Shown here: positions 1-4,672 of the stretch, piece by piece | How positions within the stretch are numbered: position 1 is the first letter of the stretch | Layout of the letters: each line of letters opens with the position of its first letter | NCBI GenBank assembly: GCA_937894185.1 | Contig: CALCSA010000007.1 | Span: 1 to 7,117, forward strand | Length of the DNA stretch: 7,117 nt | Direction of reading: 5' to 3' | DNA from: an uncultured Clostridia bacterium | GTDB lineage: Bacteria > Bacillota > Clostridia > Oscillospirales > Ruminococcaceae | Program-made: the position numbers and the translations under genes | The notes under the pieces: model-generated | What the model saw: only the letters and a program-made list of their open reading frames with translations | The model's database searches: none | What the model was told of the DNA's origin: nothing

Positions 1-543
1 CCGATGGGGGCCGATCAGTTGGCCTTTGTCATTGTGGCCTCGGGAGAGAATTCCTCCCAGCCTCACTGCACTCCTTCCCACCGGGTGCTGGAAGCAGGGG
101 ACTTCATCACCTTGGATTTCGGCTTTTTTGTCGACGGTTACTGCTCCGACATGACCCGCACCGTGGCGCTTGGCCCTGTCAGCGATCGGCAGCGGCAGGT
201 CTATGAGACCGTCCTGCAAGCGCAGGAGGCCGCCTTTGCCGGCATAAGGCCGGGAGCCGTCTGCCGGGAGGTGGACGCCGCCGCCCGCCGCCTCATCGAT
301 TCTTCCCCCTTTGCGGGTACCTTTGGCCACGGCCTTGGCCATTCTCTGGGGCTGGAGGTCCACGAGGCGCCCTCCTTCAACTCCACCTGCGAGGTCGTGC
401 TGGAGCCGGGAATGGTGCTGTCGGTAGAGCCGGGCATCTATCTGCCGGGGGAGTTTGGGGTGCGCATCGAGGACGTCATTGCCTGCACCGATGACGGCTT
501 TGAAAATTTAACCAAGAGTCCCAAAGAATTAATAGAGCTTTAA
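1..543 (+). CDS. M24-family Xaa-Pro aminopeptidase/dipeptidase, 3' part (5' end outside window)
   Basis: This is the catalytic 'pita-bread' domain of a dinuclear-metal M24 peptidase that removes N-terminal residues preceding proline, or splits Xaa-Pro dipeptides, in the cytoplasm. The frame is open from base 1, so the gene begins upstream and the N-terminal creatinase-like domain is missing. Counting from the Met at base 4, all five expected metal ligands are visible: D38 (LDFG), D49 (SDMTRT), H113 in HGLGHSLGLEVHE, E142 (VEPGIY) and E156 (RIEDV). H109 and H120 match the other conserved histidines of the family. The ASGENSSQPH segment is the usual substrate-side loop. The gene ends seven bases before a hairpin terminator and converges on spo0A. 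Family assignment is secure. Whether it is a PepP-type aminopeptidase or a PepQ-type dipeptidase cannot be settled without the N-terminus. Confidence 0.93.
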   Translation, partial: PMGADQLAFVIVASGENSSQPHCTPSHRVLEAGDFITLDFGFFVDGYCSDMTRTVALGPVSDRQRQVYETVLQAQEAAFAGIRPGAVCREVDAAARRLIDSSPFAGTFGHGLGHSLGLEVHEAPSFNSTCEVVLEPGMVLSVEPGIYLPGEFGVRIEDVIACTDDGFENLTKSPKELIEL

Positions 544-549
544 AATGTC

Positions 550-588
550 AAAAAACCTCACGAGGATGGGTTCCCCGCGAGGTTTTTT
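550..588. terminator. Bidirectional rho-independent terminator between the peptidase gene and spo0A
   Basis: Arms 550-562 and 576-588 pair over 13 positions around a 13-base loop, with an A6 run at the left edge and a T6 run at the right, so either strand yields a stem followed by U residues. In the + transcript one pair is an A-C mismatch (560/578). In the - transcript the same position is a G-U wobble, so the stem is continuous in the spo0A direction. It lies just after the peptidase stop and 32 bases beyond the spo0A stop, as expected for a shared terminator of convergent genes. Confidence 0.88.
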
Positions 589-620
589 GAATCTATGCAG
601 GCCTATGAGAGGGGGCTGGT

Positions 621-1415
621 TTATCCGGCTGCGGCAATGCGCAGCTTGAGGCGGAGCTTATCGCTGATCATGGCGATAAATTCGGAGTTGGTGGGTTTTC
701 CCCGCCCATTGTGGATGGTGTAGCCAAAGTAAGAATTGAGAATATCCACATCGCCTCTATCCCAAGCCACTTCGATAGCGTGGCGGATGGCCCGCTCCAC
801 CCGGGAAGGAGTGGTGCCGTTCTTTTTGGCAACGGTGGGATAAAGCCGCTTTGTAACCGAGTTAATGATATCCGGCTCCTGAATGGCGAAGATGATGGAA
901 TCCCGCAGATAGTGGTAGCCCTTGATGTGAGCCGGCACCCCGATTTGATGGATGATGTCAGTAACCATAACCTCCAGATCCGGGGAATTTCTGGCAGGCC
1001 GCAGGGTGGAGGAAGGATTCCAGCTCTGCTGGTTGTTTCTGGCTTGAGCAAACTGCATCACCCGCTCTACCAGCACATCGGTGTCGATGGGTTTGAGGAA
1101 GAAGTACACCGATCCGTTAGCGGTCAGCTCCCGCTCCAGCGTGGGGCTGGTAGAGCTGGAAATAGTCATAAACATGGGGTGCTTGATGGATTTGTCGCTA
1201 TAGATGCTCTTCATTACCCCCAACGCATCCAGATGAGGCATATACACCTCCATCAAAACAATATCGGGCTGGTAATCAATGATCATCTTGAGAATCTCCA
1301 CCCCGTCCTGAGGAGCCCAAATAGTCTCGTAATCATAGTTGTGGAAGATTGCCGCGCATTTCCCGTAGAATTCCTTTGTCTCGTCCGAAATCAAGACTTT
1401 CACCTTAGATGTCAT
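621..1415 (-). CDS. spo0A: Spo0A, sporulation master response regulator (phosphoacceptor Asp replaced by Glu)
   Basis: This is the transcription factor that commits Clostridia and Bacilli to sporulation. The 264 residues match the usual length (267 in B. subtilis). Residues 1-125 are a CheY-like receiver and about 145-264 the Spo0A C-terminal domain. The C-terminal domain is textbook: IGVPAHIKGYHYLR, LYPTVAKK, the helix-turn-helix TPSRVERAIRHAIEVAW (203-219) and KPTNSEFIAMISDKLRL near the end. The receiver keeps D11 (then E12 in place of a second Asp), T84 and K108 in LKP. However, the phosphoacceptor position, Asp56 in B. subtilis, is E56 in LMEVYMPHLD, encoded GAG. Start: ATG with GGGAG at 1426-1430, ten bases upstream. 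It lies directly downstream of spoIVB in the order seen in other spore formers and ends at a shared terminator. Identity is certain; the effect of E56 is inference. Confidence 0.98.
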   Translation of the reverse strand: MTSKVKVLISDETKEFYGKCAAIFHNYDYETIWAPQDGVEILKMIIDYQPDIVLMEVYMPHLDALGVMKSIYSDKSIKHPMFMTISSSTSPTLERELTANGSVYFFLKPIDTDVLVERVMQFAQARNNQQSWNPSSTLRPARNSPDLEVMVTDIIHQIGVPAHIKGYHYLRDSIIFAIQEPDIINSVTKRLYPTVAKKNGTTPSRVERAIRHAIEVAWDRGDVDILNSYFGYTIHNGRGKPTNSEFIAMISDKLRLKLRIAAAG

Positions 1416-1461
1416 GTTTTATTATCTCCCTCACTACGTTGTTTTGATGAACTTTGACTAG

Positions 1462-1490
1462 ATTTTACCATTATTTGGGAAATAATGCAA
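1462..1490 (-). promoter_or_regulatory. Second candidate sigma-A promoter of spo0A (P2), with a dyad in its spacer
   Basis: On the minus strand TTGCAT (1485-1490) and TAAAAT (1462-1467) are separated by 17 bases, with a TGG just before the -10 that resembles an extended -10 element. Transcription would begin near 1455, giving a leader of about 40 bases before the spo0A ATG. The -35 is imperfect, so this is a candidate only. A perfect dyad fills most of the spacer, which would suit repression. Confidence 0.45.
1470..1486. repeat. Perfect 7-bp inverted repeat, possible operator upstream of spo0A
   Basis: ATTATTT (1470-1476) and AAATAAT (1480-1486) are exact reverse complements around GGG. There is no T-run of terminator type, and the stem is all A-T, so a protein-binding dyad is more likely than an RNA hairpin. 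It sits downstream of the stronger spo0A promoter and within the spacer of the weaker one. The binding protein is unknown. Confidence 0.4.
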
Positions 1491-1520
1491 GGGAATGTCA
1501 GTAATTTAGGTTCTAATTTT

Positions 1521-1548
1521 ATTATAGAATTGTTGTGCAAAATGTCAA
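1521..1548 (-). promoter_or_regulatory. Consensus sigma-A promoter of spo0A (P1)
   Basis: On the minus strand an exact TTGACA (1543-1548) is followed after 16 bases by an exact TATAAT (1521-1526). Both hexamers are perfect; the spacer is one base below the optimum. The expected start is near 1514, leaving roughly 99 untranslated bases before spo0A. The -35 lies only a few bases beyond the spoIVB stop codon, so spo0A can be transcribed independently of spoIVB. Confidence 0.78.
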
Positions 1549-1553
1549 GTTTT

Positions 1554-2777
1554 TTACGCCGAAAACTTAACATTTTCGACAATATTAATTTGTTTATCCA
1601 TATTTTCAGCAAAAATGCCATAACCTTTGGTGGGGTCGTTGACAAAAACATGAGTCACTGCGCCTACCAGGCGGCCCTCCTGAATAATAGGGGAACCGCT
1701 CATTCCTTGGACGATTCCGCCGGTGCTGGAAAGCAAGCGTTTGTCGGTAATTTTAATCACCAGATTTTTGGTGGGGGCAATGTCGGAATAGTTTACTTTT
1801 TCGATGAGAATGTCAAAGCTTTGGGGTTTGTTGCCGGAGGTGGTGGAAAGAATCACGGCGGGCCCGGGCTTTACCTCGGATTTGTAAGCCATGGGAATAG
1901 GATCCGCTCCAAAATAAGAGATGTTCATCAGGCCAAAAAGGCCGGATTCGCTGTTGATCAGCAGGCGGCCAATGGGCTTTTCGGCGGAGAAGGTTCCCTT
2001 CAGCTCACCCGGCTTTCCGCTTTGACCAATATTGCAGCCTGAGATATTGACATCTACGATTTCGCCGCTGGAAAGGGGCATAATAGCCCCAGTGTCCACA
2101 TCGCAAACTCCATGGCCCAGCCCTGCAAAAGCTCCTATCTGGGGATCATAATAGGTCATGGTGCCGATGCCCGCCGAAGAATCCCGCACCCAGATACCTG
2201 CCTTGTAGCCATTATCTAAAGTGGAAACCACCGGCTTCAGGTTTAGCTTTAGCTGGCTGCCCCCCCGCCGCACGCTGATGCTGACGGTGTTGCCTTTCGA
2301 TTCTGCGATCATTTCCTTGACGTCGCCGGTGCGCTCCAGCCGCTGTCCGTTGATGTGGGTGATCATATCGCCGATTTTCAGGCCGGCCTCCTTGGCGGGG
2401 TTGACGTTTTCGCTGCCCATTTGAATGTCGCTCATCCCTACCACCATGACGCCATCGGTAAACATTTTAATGCCAAAGGGACTGCCTCCGGGGACCACCA
2501 TCCGCCGCTGAGTATAGGAGATGACTTCCTGTGCGGCGCCTTGCCCCGAAAGACTGATATGCAGGCGGTAGATCGTTCCGTTTTTATCAAAAACCTTGGG
2601 AGAAAGATCGGTTTGGTCGCTGGTGGTTAAAAAAAGTCTGTCGTTGACAAAAAACTCCTCGCCCTGCTCTACCCCAAGGGTGTCCGGCAAAATGTACTGG
2701 ACATATGCCGTCAAAGCGAGGAGCAACATAACGCCGGTACAGACAACTCCGGCAAAGGCCCGAATGACTTTTTTCAT
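1554..2777 (-). CDS. spoIVB: SpoIVB, PDZ-containing S55 serine peptidase of the sigma-K checkpoint
   Basis: SpoIVB is made in the forespore, secreted into the space between the two membranes, and in B. subtilis cleaves SpoIVFA so that the SpoIVFB protease can activate pro-sigma-K in the mother cell. The 407-residue protein has a basic N-terminus and one hydrophobic segment (about 8-30) that acts as a signal anchor, a PDZ domain at about 98-185 (AGLKIGDMITHINGQ), and a C-terminal S55 peptidase domain. The catalytic triad is visible as H222 (GLGHGVCD), D345 (ITDKRLL) and S360 (GMSGSPI). The Asp-to-Ser spacing of 15 residues equals that of the B. subtilis triad (D363/S378). Start: ATG with GGAG at 2786-2789, eight bases upstream. 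spo0A follows on the same strand. No convincing sigma-F or sigma-G promoter could be picked out upstream. Confidence 0.97.
   Translation of the reverse strand: MKKVIRAFAGVVCTGVMLLLALTAYVQYILPDTLGVEQGEEFFVNDRLFLTTSDQTDLSPKVFDKNGTIYRLHISLSGQGAAQEVISYTQRRMVVPGGSPFGIKMFTDGVMVVGMSDIQMGSENVNPAKEAGLKIGDMITHINGQRLERTGDVKEMIAESKGNTVSISVRRGGSQLKLNLKPVVSTLDNGYKAGIWVRDSSAGIGTMTYYDPQIGAFAGLGHGVCDVDTGAIMPLSSGEIVDVNISGCNIGQSGKPGELKGTFSAEKPIGRLLINSESGLFGLMNISYFGADPIPMAYKSEVKPGPAVILSTTSGNKPQSFDILIEKVNYSDIAPTKNLVIKITDKRLLSSTGGIVQGMSGSPIIQEGRLVGAVTHVFVNDPTKGYGIFAENMDKQINIVENVKFSA
1573..1582 (-). promoter_or_regulatory. 0A-box-like site inside the end of spoIVB, upstream of spo0A P1
   Basis: The minus strand reads TTGTCGAAAA, containing the full seven-base Spo0A core TGTCGAA. 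It overlaps the codons for Val-Glu near the SpoIVB C-terminus and lies about 60 bases upstream of the predicted P1 start, a position where Spo0A could regulate its own gene. The core also occurs elsewhere in the window (3342-3348 on + and 4667-4673 on -), so chance is a real alternative. Confidence 0.35.
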
Positions 2778-2791
2778 ATTAAAAACTCCAT

Positions 2792-2843
2792 TTCTGCAAG
2801 CTGATAACGTGCGTTGGCTCTATTAATTTGCGTCCTTGCAGAA
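2792..2843 (-). repeat. 9-bp inverted repeat in the spoIVB leader
   Basis: TTCTGCAAG (2792-2800) and CTTGCAGAA (2835-2843) are exact reverse complements separated by 34 bases. In the spoIVB direction the second arm ends two bases before the GGAG of the ribosome binding site. A leader hairpin next to the Shine-Dalgarno sequence, or a protein-binding dyad, are both possible; there is no terminator T-run. Confidence 0.4.
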
Positions 2844-2868
2844 GAAATATTTGAGTAAAAAAGTTATG

Positions 2869-2896
2869 CCTTTGTCAGGGAATAGCACCTTTGTCA
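2869..2896 (+). repeat. Direct repeat of CCTTTGTCA, two copies 19 bp apart
   Basis: The nine-base sequence CCTTTGTCA occurs exactly at 2869-2877 and 2888-2896, a start-to-start distance of 19 bp. It lies in the AT-rich region between the divergent spoIVB and SLOG-protein genes. Tandem sites at such a distance are typical of a dimeric regulator or paired operators. TTTGTC is shared with the 0A box but the following bases do not fit well. Confidence 0.45.
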
Positions 2897-2902
2897 CATA
2901 AC

Positions 2903-2937
2903 GAACAAATTACAAGGTTTTACCAAACTGAACAAAT
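2903..2937 (+). repeat. Direct repeat of GAACAAAT flanking the SLOG-gene promoter -35
   Basis: GAACAAAT is present exactly at 2903-2910 and 2930-2937, 27 bp apart. One copy is upstream of the -35 and the other lies in the promoter spacer. Together with the neighbouring CCTTTGTCA pair and the TTTTACCA/TGGTAAAA dyad, it makes this short divergent region unusually repeat-dense. Confidence 0.35.
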
Positions 2938-2947
2938 GTGGTAAAAT
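2918..2947 (+). promoter_or_regulatory. Candidate promoter of the SLOG-protein gene overlapped by an 8-bp dyad
   Basis: TTTACC (2919-2924) and TAAAAT (2942-2947) are 17 bases apart and resemble sigma-A elements (four and five of six matches). The exact inverted repeat TTTTACCA (2918-2925) / TGGTAAAA (2939-2946) covers both hexamers. The half-sites are 21 bp apart centre to centre, two helical turns, so a dimeric repressor could occupy both on one face. Transcription would begin near 2954, downstream of the GTG at 2938. Confidence 0.5.
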
Positions 2948-3366
2948 GCAAGCGAGCAATATGCAGGGAGCTGGTAAAAATAAAACTGGCGATCATTGGA
3001 TCAAGAACCCTTCTGGATTTTGACAAAAATTTAATTTTGCGTCACATTCCGCCGGAAACTACCGTTATTATCAGCGGCGGCGCCCGGGGGATCGACTCCC
3101 TTGCCAAACACATCGCTGGGGAGTTGGGGCTGGATTTTTTGGAAGTCAAGCCGGATTACGCCAGATATGGAAAAACGGCGCCTTTCAATCGCAACGCCGC
3201 AATGGTATCCATGGCCGACCGGGTGCTGGCCGTGTGGGATTTTAACTCCCGGGGCACCGCCCACGCCATCGCCCAATGTATAAAGCAGGGAGTTCCGGTG
3301 CGGATTATCGGCCCCGATGGAGTTCCCGCTCCTCAAAAAAATGTCGAAAAAGATCGCCAGAAATAG
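2938..3366 (+). CDS. Small SLOG-fold (DprA/YspA-like, DUF2493-type) protein; start uncertain
   Basis: The protein is a compact Rossmann-like SLOG domain, the nucleotide-ligand-binding fold shared with DprA, YpsA and LOG proteins. Counted from GTG 2938, the diagnostic segments are KLAIIGSRT (16-24), the glycine-rich SGGARGIDSLA (46-56), PFNRNAAMV (82-90) and VLAVWDFNSRGTAHAI (97-111). Stand-alone members are suspected to bind nucleotide-derived ligands; no specific function is known. GTG 2938 is the longest frame, but it has no ribosome binding site and overlaps the predicted -10 element. AGGGAG at 2965-2970 instead points, with a nine-base gap, to codon 2980-2982, which is ATA and would give [M]KLAIIGSR, the usual N-terminus of this family. 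The real product is therefore probably about 128 residues. It diverges from spoIVB and appears monocistronic. The fold is confident; role and start are not. Confidence 0.8.
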   Translation: MVKCKRAICRELVKIKLAIIGSRTLLDFDKNLILRHIPPETTVIISGGARGIDSLAKHIAGELGLDFLEVKPDYARYGKTAPFNRNAAMVSMADRVLAVWDFNSRGTAHAIAQCIKQGVPVRIIGPDGVPAPQKNVEKDRQK

Positions 3367-3574
3367 TATACTCATTTTTATAGATGACATGCGAGAGGTC
3401 GCCGTTTGACAAAATCTTGTTCCACCGGCGAACTTCCACCGGAATCGTGTCTGACAAAACAGCTGAATTGCTAAAAGCAGCGGAGCTTACCGGTGCAGCC
3501 ATCTGGCTGCTCAAACAGCGGCCTTGTGTTTTTGCCGGTTTTCTCACTTGGGGAGGATTGCCTCAAGATGATTG

Positions 3575-3603
3575 TTGTTTTGAACCGCAAAAAATGTTAT
3601 AAT
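3575..3603 (+). promoter_or_regulatory. Extended -10 promoter of the P-loop ATPase gene
   Basis: An exact TATAAT (3598-3603) is preceded by TG one base upstream (3595-3596), an extended -10. TTGTTT (3575-3580) is a weak -35 at a spacing of 17. Initiation near 3610 gives a leader of about 30 bases with AGGAG at 3631-3635 before the ATG at 3641. Confidence 0.68.
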
Positions 3604-3640
3604 GGAAAGAATCTAATTTGGAATCACCCAAGGAGAAGCC

Positions 3641-4306
3641 ATGTTAAGCACTTTGACTGATACCGTGATCGTGGCCGGCCATTACGGCAGCGGCAAGACC
3701 AACCTTTCCCTCAATTTGGCTTTGCGCCTGCGGGAAGAGGGAAAACCGGTCACCCTTTGCGATTTAGACGTGGTGAATCCCTACTTTCGCACCGCCGATT
3801 TTCAGTCTATCGCTGACGAGAAGGGAATCCACCTGATCACCCCTGCCTTTGCAGGTTCCAGCGTGGATATTCCCGCCCTGACCGGAGCGCTGGATGCCCG
3901 GTTGGGAAGGGGCGATACCGTCATCATTGATGTGGGAGGAGACGACGACGGTGCCTATGCTCTGGGCCGGTACGCTCCCAAAATTCTGGGGCGGCCTTAC
4001 ACTATGCTGTTTGTGGCCAACTTTTTCCGCTACCTTACCCGCACGCCGGAGGAAGCCGCGCCCTACATGGCGGAGATTGAAGCTGCCTCCCGCCTGACCT
4101 TCACTCACATCGTCAACAACTCCAATCTGGCGGAGCAAACCACCAGAGAGGACATTGAGAACTCCATCCAAAAGGCACAGGAGCTTTCCCGCCTGACCGG
4201 ACGGCCTCTGTTTTTTACCAGTGTCAAGGAGGATTTAGCTCCCGCTTTGCCGGCGCAAAAGGTGTTTCCCGTGAGGGTCTATGTCAAGACTCCTTGGCAG
4301 ATGTAG
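3641..4306 (+). CDS. P-loop ATPase of the MinD/ParA/CobQ class, upstream of the oxidoreductase operon
   Basis: This is a 221-residue cytoplasmic ATPase of unknown role. The Walker A motif is GHYGSGKT (13-20), followed by a DLDVVNPYFR segment (41-50) in the place of the A' motif, and a Walker B-like VIIDVGGDDDG (94-104). The signature lysine of deviant-Walker MinD/ParA proteins is absent: the aligned position is His14. FTHIVNNSNLAEQT (154-167) resembles the base-recognition loop with Asn found in SIMIBI NTPases. There are no membrane segments and no cysteine motif for a bridging Fe-S cluster, which argues against a typical ApbC/Nbp35 carrier. The AGGAG site is close to the ATG, and a good promoter lies just upstream. 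The next genes, on the same strand after 147 bases, encode an Fe-S oxidoreductase, so a maturation role is possible but only inferred. Confidence 0.8.
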   Translation: MLSTLTDTVIVAGHYGSGKTNLSLNLALRLREEGKPVTLCDLDVVNPYFRTADFQSIADEKGIHLITPAFAGSSVDIPALTGALDARLGRGDTVIIDVGGDDDGAYALGRYAPKILGRPYTMLFVANFFRYLTRTPEEAAPYMAEIEAASRLTFTHIVNNSNLAEQTTREDIENSIQKAQELSRLTGRPLFFTSVKEDLAPALPAQKVFPVRVYVKTPWQM

Positions 4307-4328
4307 GACTTGCAATAACGAGATACCC

Positions 4329-4415
4329 ACAGCCTCAAGGGCTGTTGATGTTCATATACCATACCGGGCACACCTGCTTAAGGGGACGAGACCCTTTGCA
4401 GGCAAAGCTGTCCGG
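4329..4415 (+). promoter_or_regulatory. Putative structured RNA leader before the 2-oxoacid oxidoreductase operon
   Basis: The 147-base gap between the ATPase and the ferredoxin gene contains a six-base hairpin (4329-4334 with 4340-4345) followed by a three-tier stem. The outer tier is 4364-4370 with 4409-4415 (seven pairs, one G-U), the middle 4373-4377 with 4398-4402 (five pairs), and the inner 4380-4384 with 4392-4396 (five pairs) closing the loop GACGAGA. No run of T follows either structure, so neither looks like a terminator. The ribosome binding site AGGAGG (4436-4441) lies 20 bases beyond. I do not recognise a known riboswitch class; it lacks TPP-riboswitch motifs, which would be the obvious guess for a TPP enzyme. 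It could be a cis-regulator, a processed spacer or a chance fold. Confidence 0.4.
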
Positions 4416-4453
4416 CCGCTCCACAGTACATATCAAGGAGGAAGCATAACAGA

Positions 4454-4666
4454 ATGGCCAACCGCGTGACTGTCAACGAACAAATATGCAAAGGCTGCGG
4501 CCTGTGCACGTCGGTTTGTCCCAAAAAAATTATGGTCATCAACCGGGACAAGCTCAACGCTAAGGGATACAATCCCGCCACTGTCATCGAAATCGAAAAA
4601 TGCATTGCCTGTGCCATGTGTGCCATCATGTGTCCGGACAGCGCTATCAAAGTGGAAAAGGAGTGA
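4454..4666 (+). CDS. Delta subunit (2x[4Fe-4S] ferredoxin) of 2-oxoacid:ferredoxin oxidoreductase
   Basis: This 70-residue bacterial-type ferredoxin carries electrons from the catalytic subunits to free ferredoxin. It has two complete cluster motifs, C12-C15-C18 with C22 followed by Pro, and C50-C53-C56 with C60 followed by Pro, enough for two [4Fe-4S] clusters. The first cysteine motif starts 12 residues in, and about 28 residues separate the two motifs, as in KorD/VorD/PorD-type subunits. AGGAGG at 4436-4441 is 12 bases from the ATG, a little long but strong. The gene ends six bases before the alpha-subunit ATG, and its last codons contain that gene's ribosome binding site. It is first in a four-gene operon and probably translated most, since it follows the leader directly. 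Confidence 0.95.
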   Translation: MANRVTVNEQICKGCGLCTSVCPKKIMVINRDKLNAKGYNPATVIEIEKCIACAMCAIMCPDSAIKVEKE

Positions 4667-4672
4667 TTCGAC

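Noticed and set aside
711..1457. Long + strand open frame opposite spo0A
   Set aside because: It is antisense to a nearly perfectly conserved Spo0A and looks like a by-product of codon bias in that gene.
2821..2900. Sigma-F/sigma-G promoter for spoIVB
   Set aside because: Forespore promoters are expected from family knowledge, but no pair of elements with the right sequence and spacing was convincing on the minus strand.
3342..3350. 0A-box core TGTCGAAAA on + near the end of the SLOG gene
   Set aside because: It is inside coding sequence, about 250 bases from the nearest credible promoter, and the seven-base core is expected about once by chance in a window of this size.
3305..3547. 80-codon open frame on - overlapping the end of the SLOG gene
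   Set aside because: It begins at GTG without a ribosome binding site, overlaps a well-supported gene on the other strand and shows no known motif.
3384..3602. 72-codon open frame on + between the SLOG gene and the ATPase gene
   Set aside because: It has no Shine-Dalgarno sequence, no recognisable family, and its end runs through the TATAAT of the next gene's promoter. It could be a remnant, but I cannot support it as a gene.
4329..4345. Rho-independent terminator after the ATPase gene
   Set aside because: The stem is only six pairs and is followed by TGATGTTC rather than a T-run.
4364..4415. Known riboswitch (TPP or guanidine-II) in the oxidoreductase leader
   Set aside because: The TPP-sensor motifs CTGAGA and ACCTGATCTGG are absent. 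The ACGA in the loop is not closed directly by a GG/CC stem and has no partner hairpin, so neither class fits.
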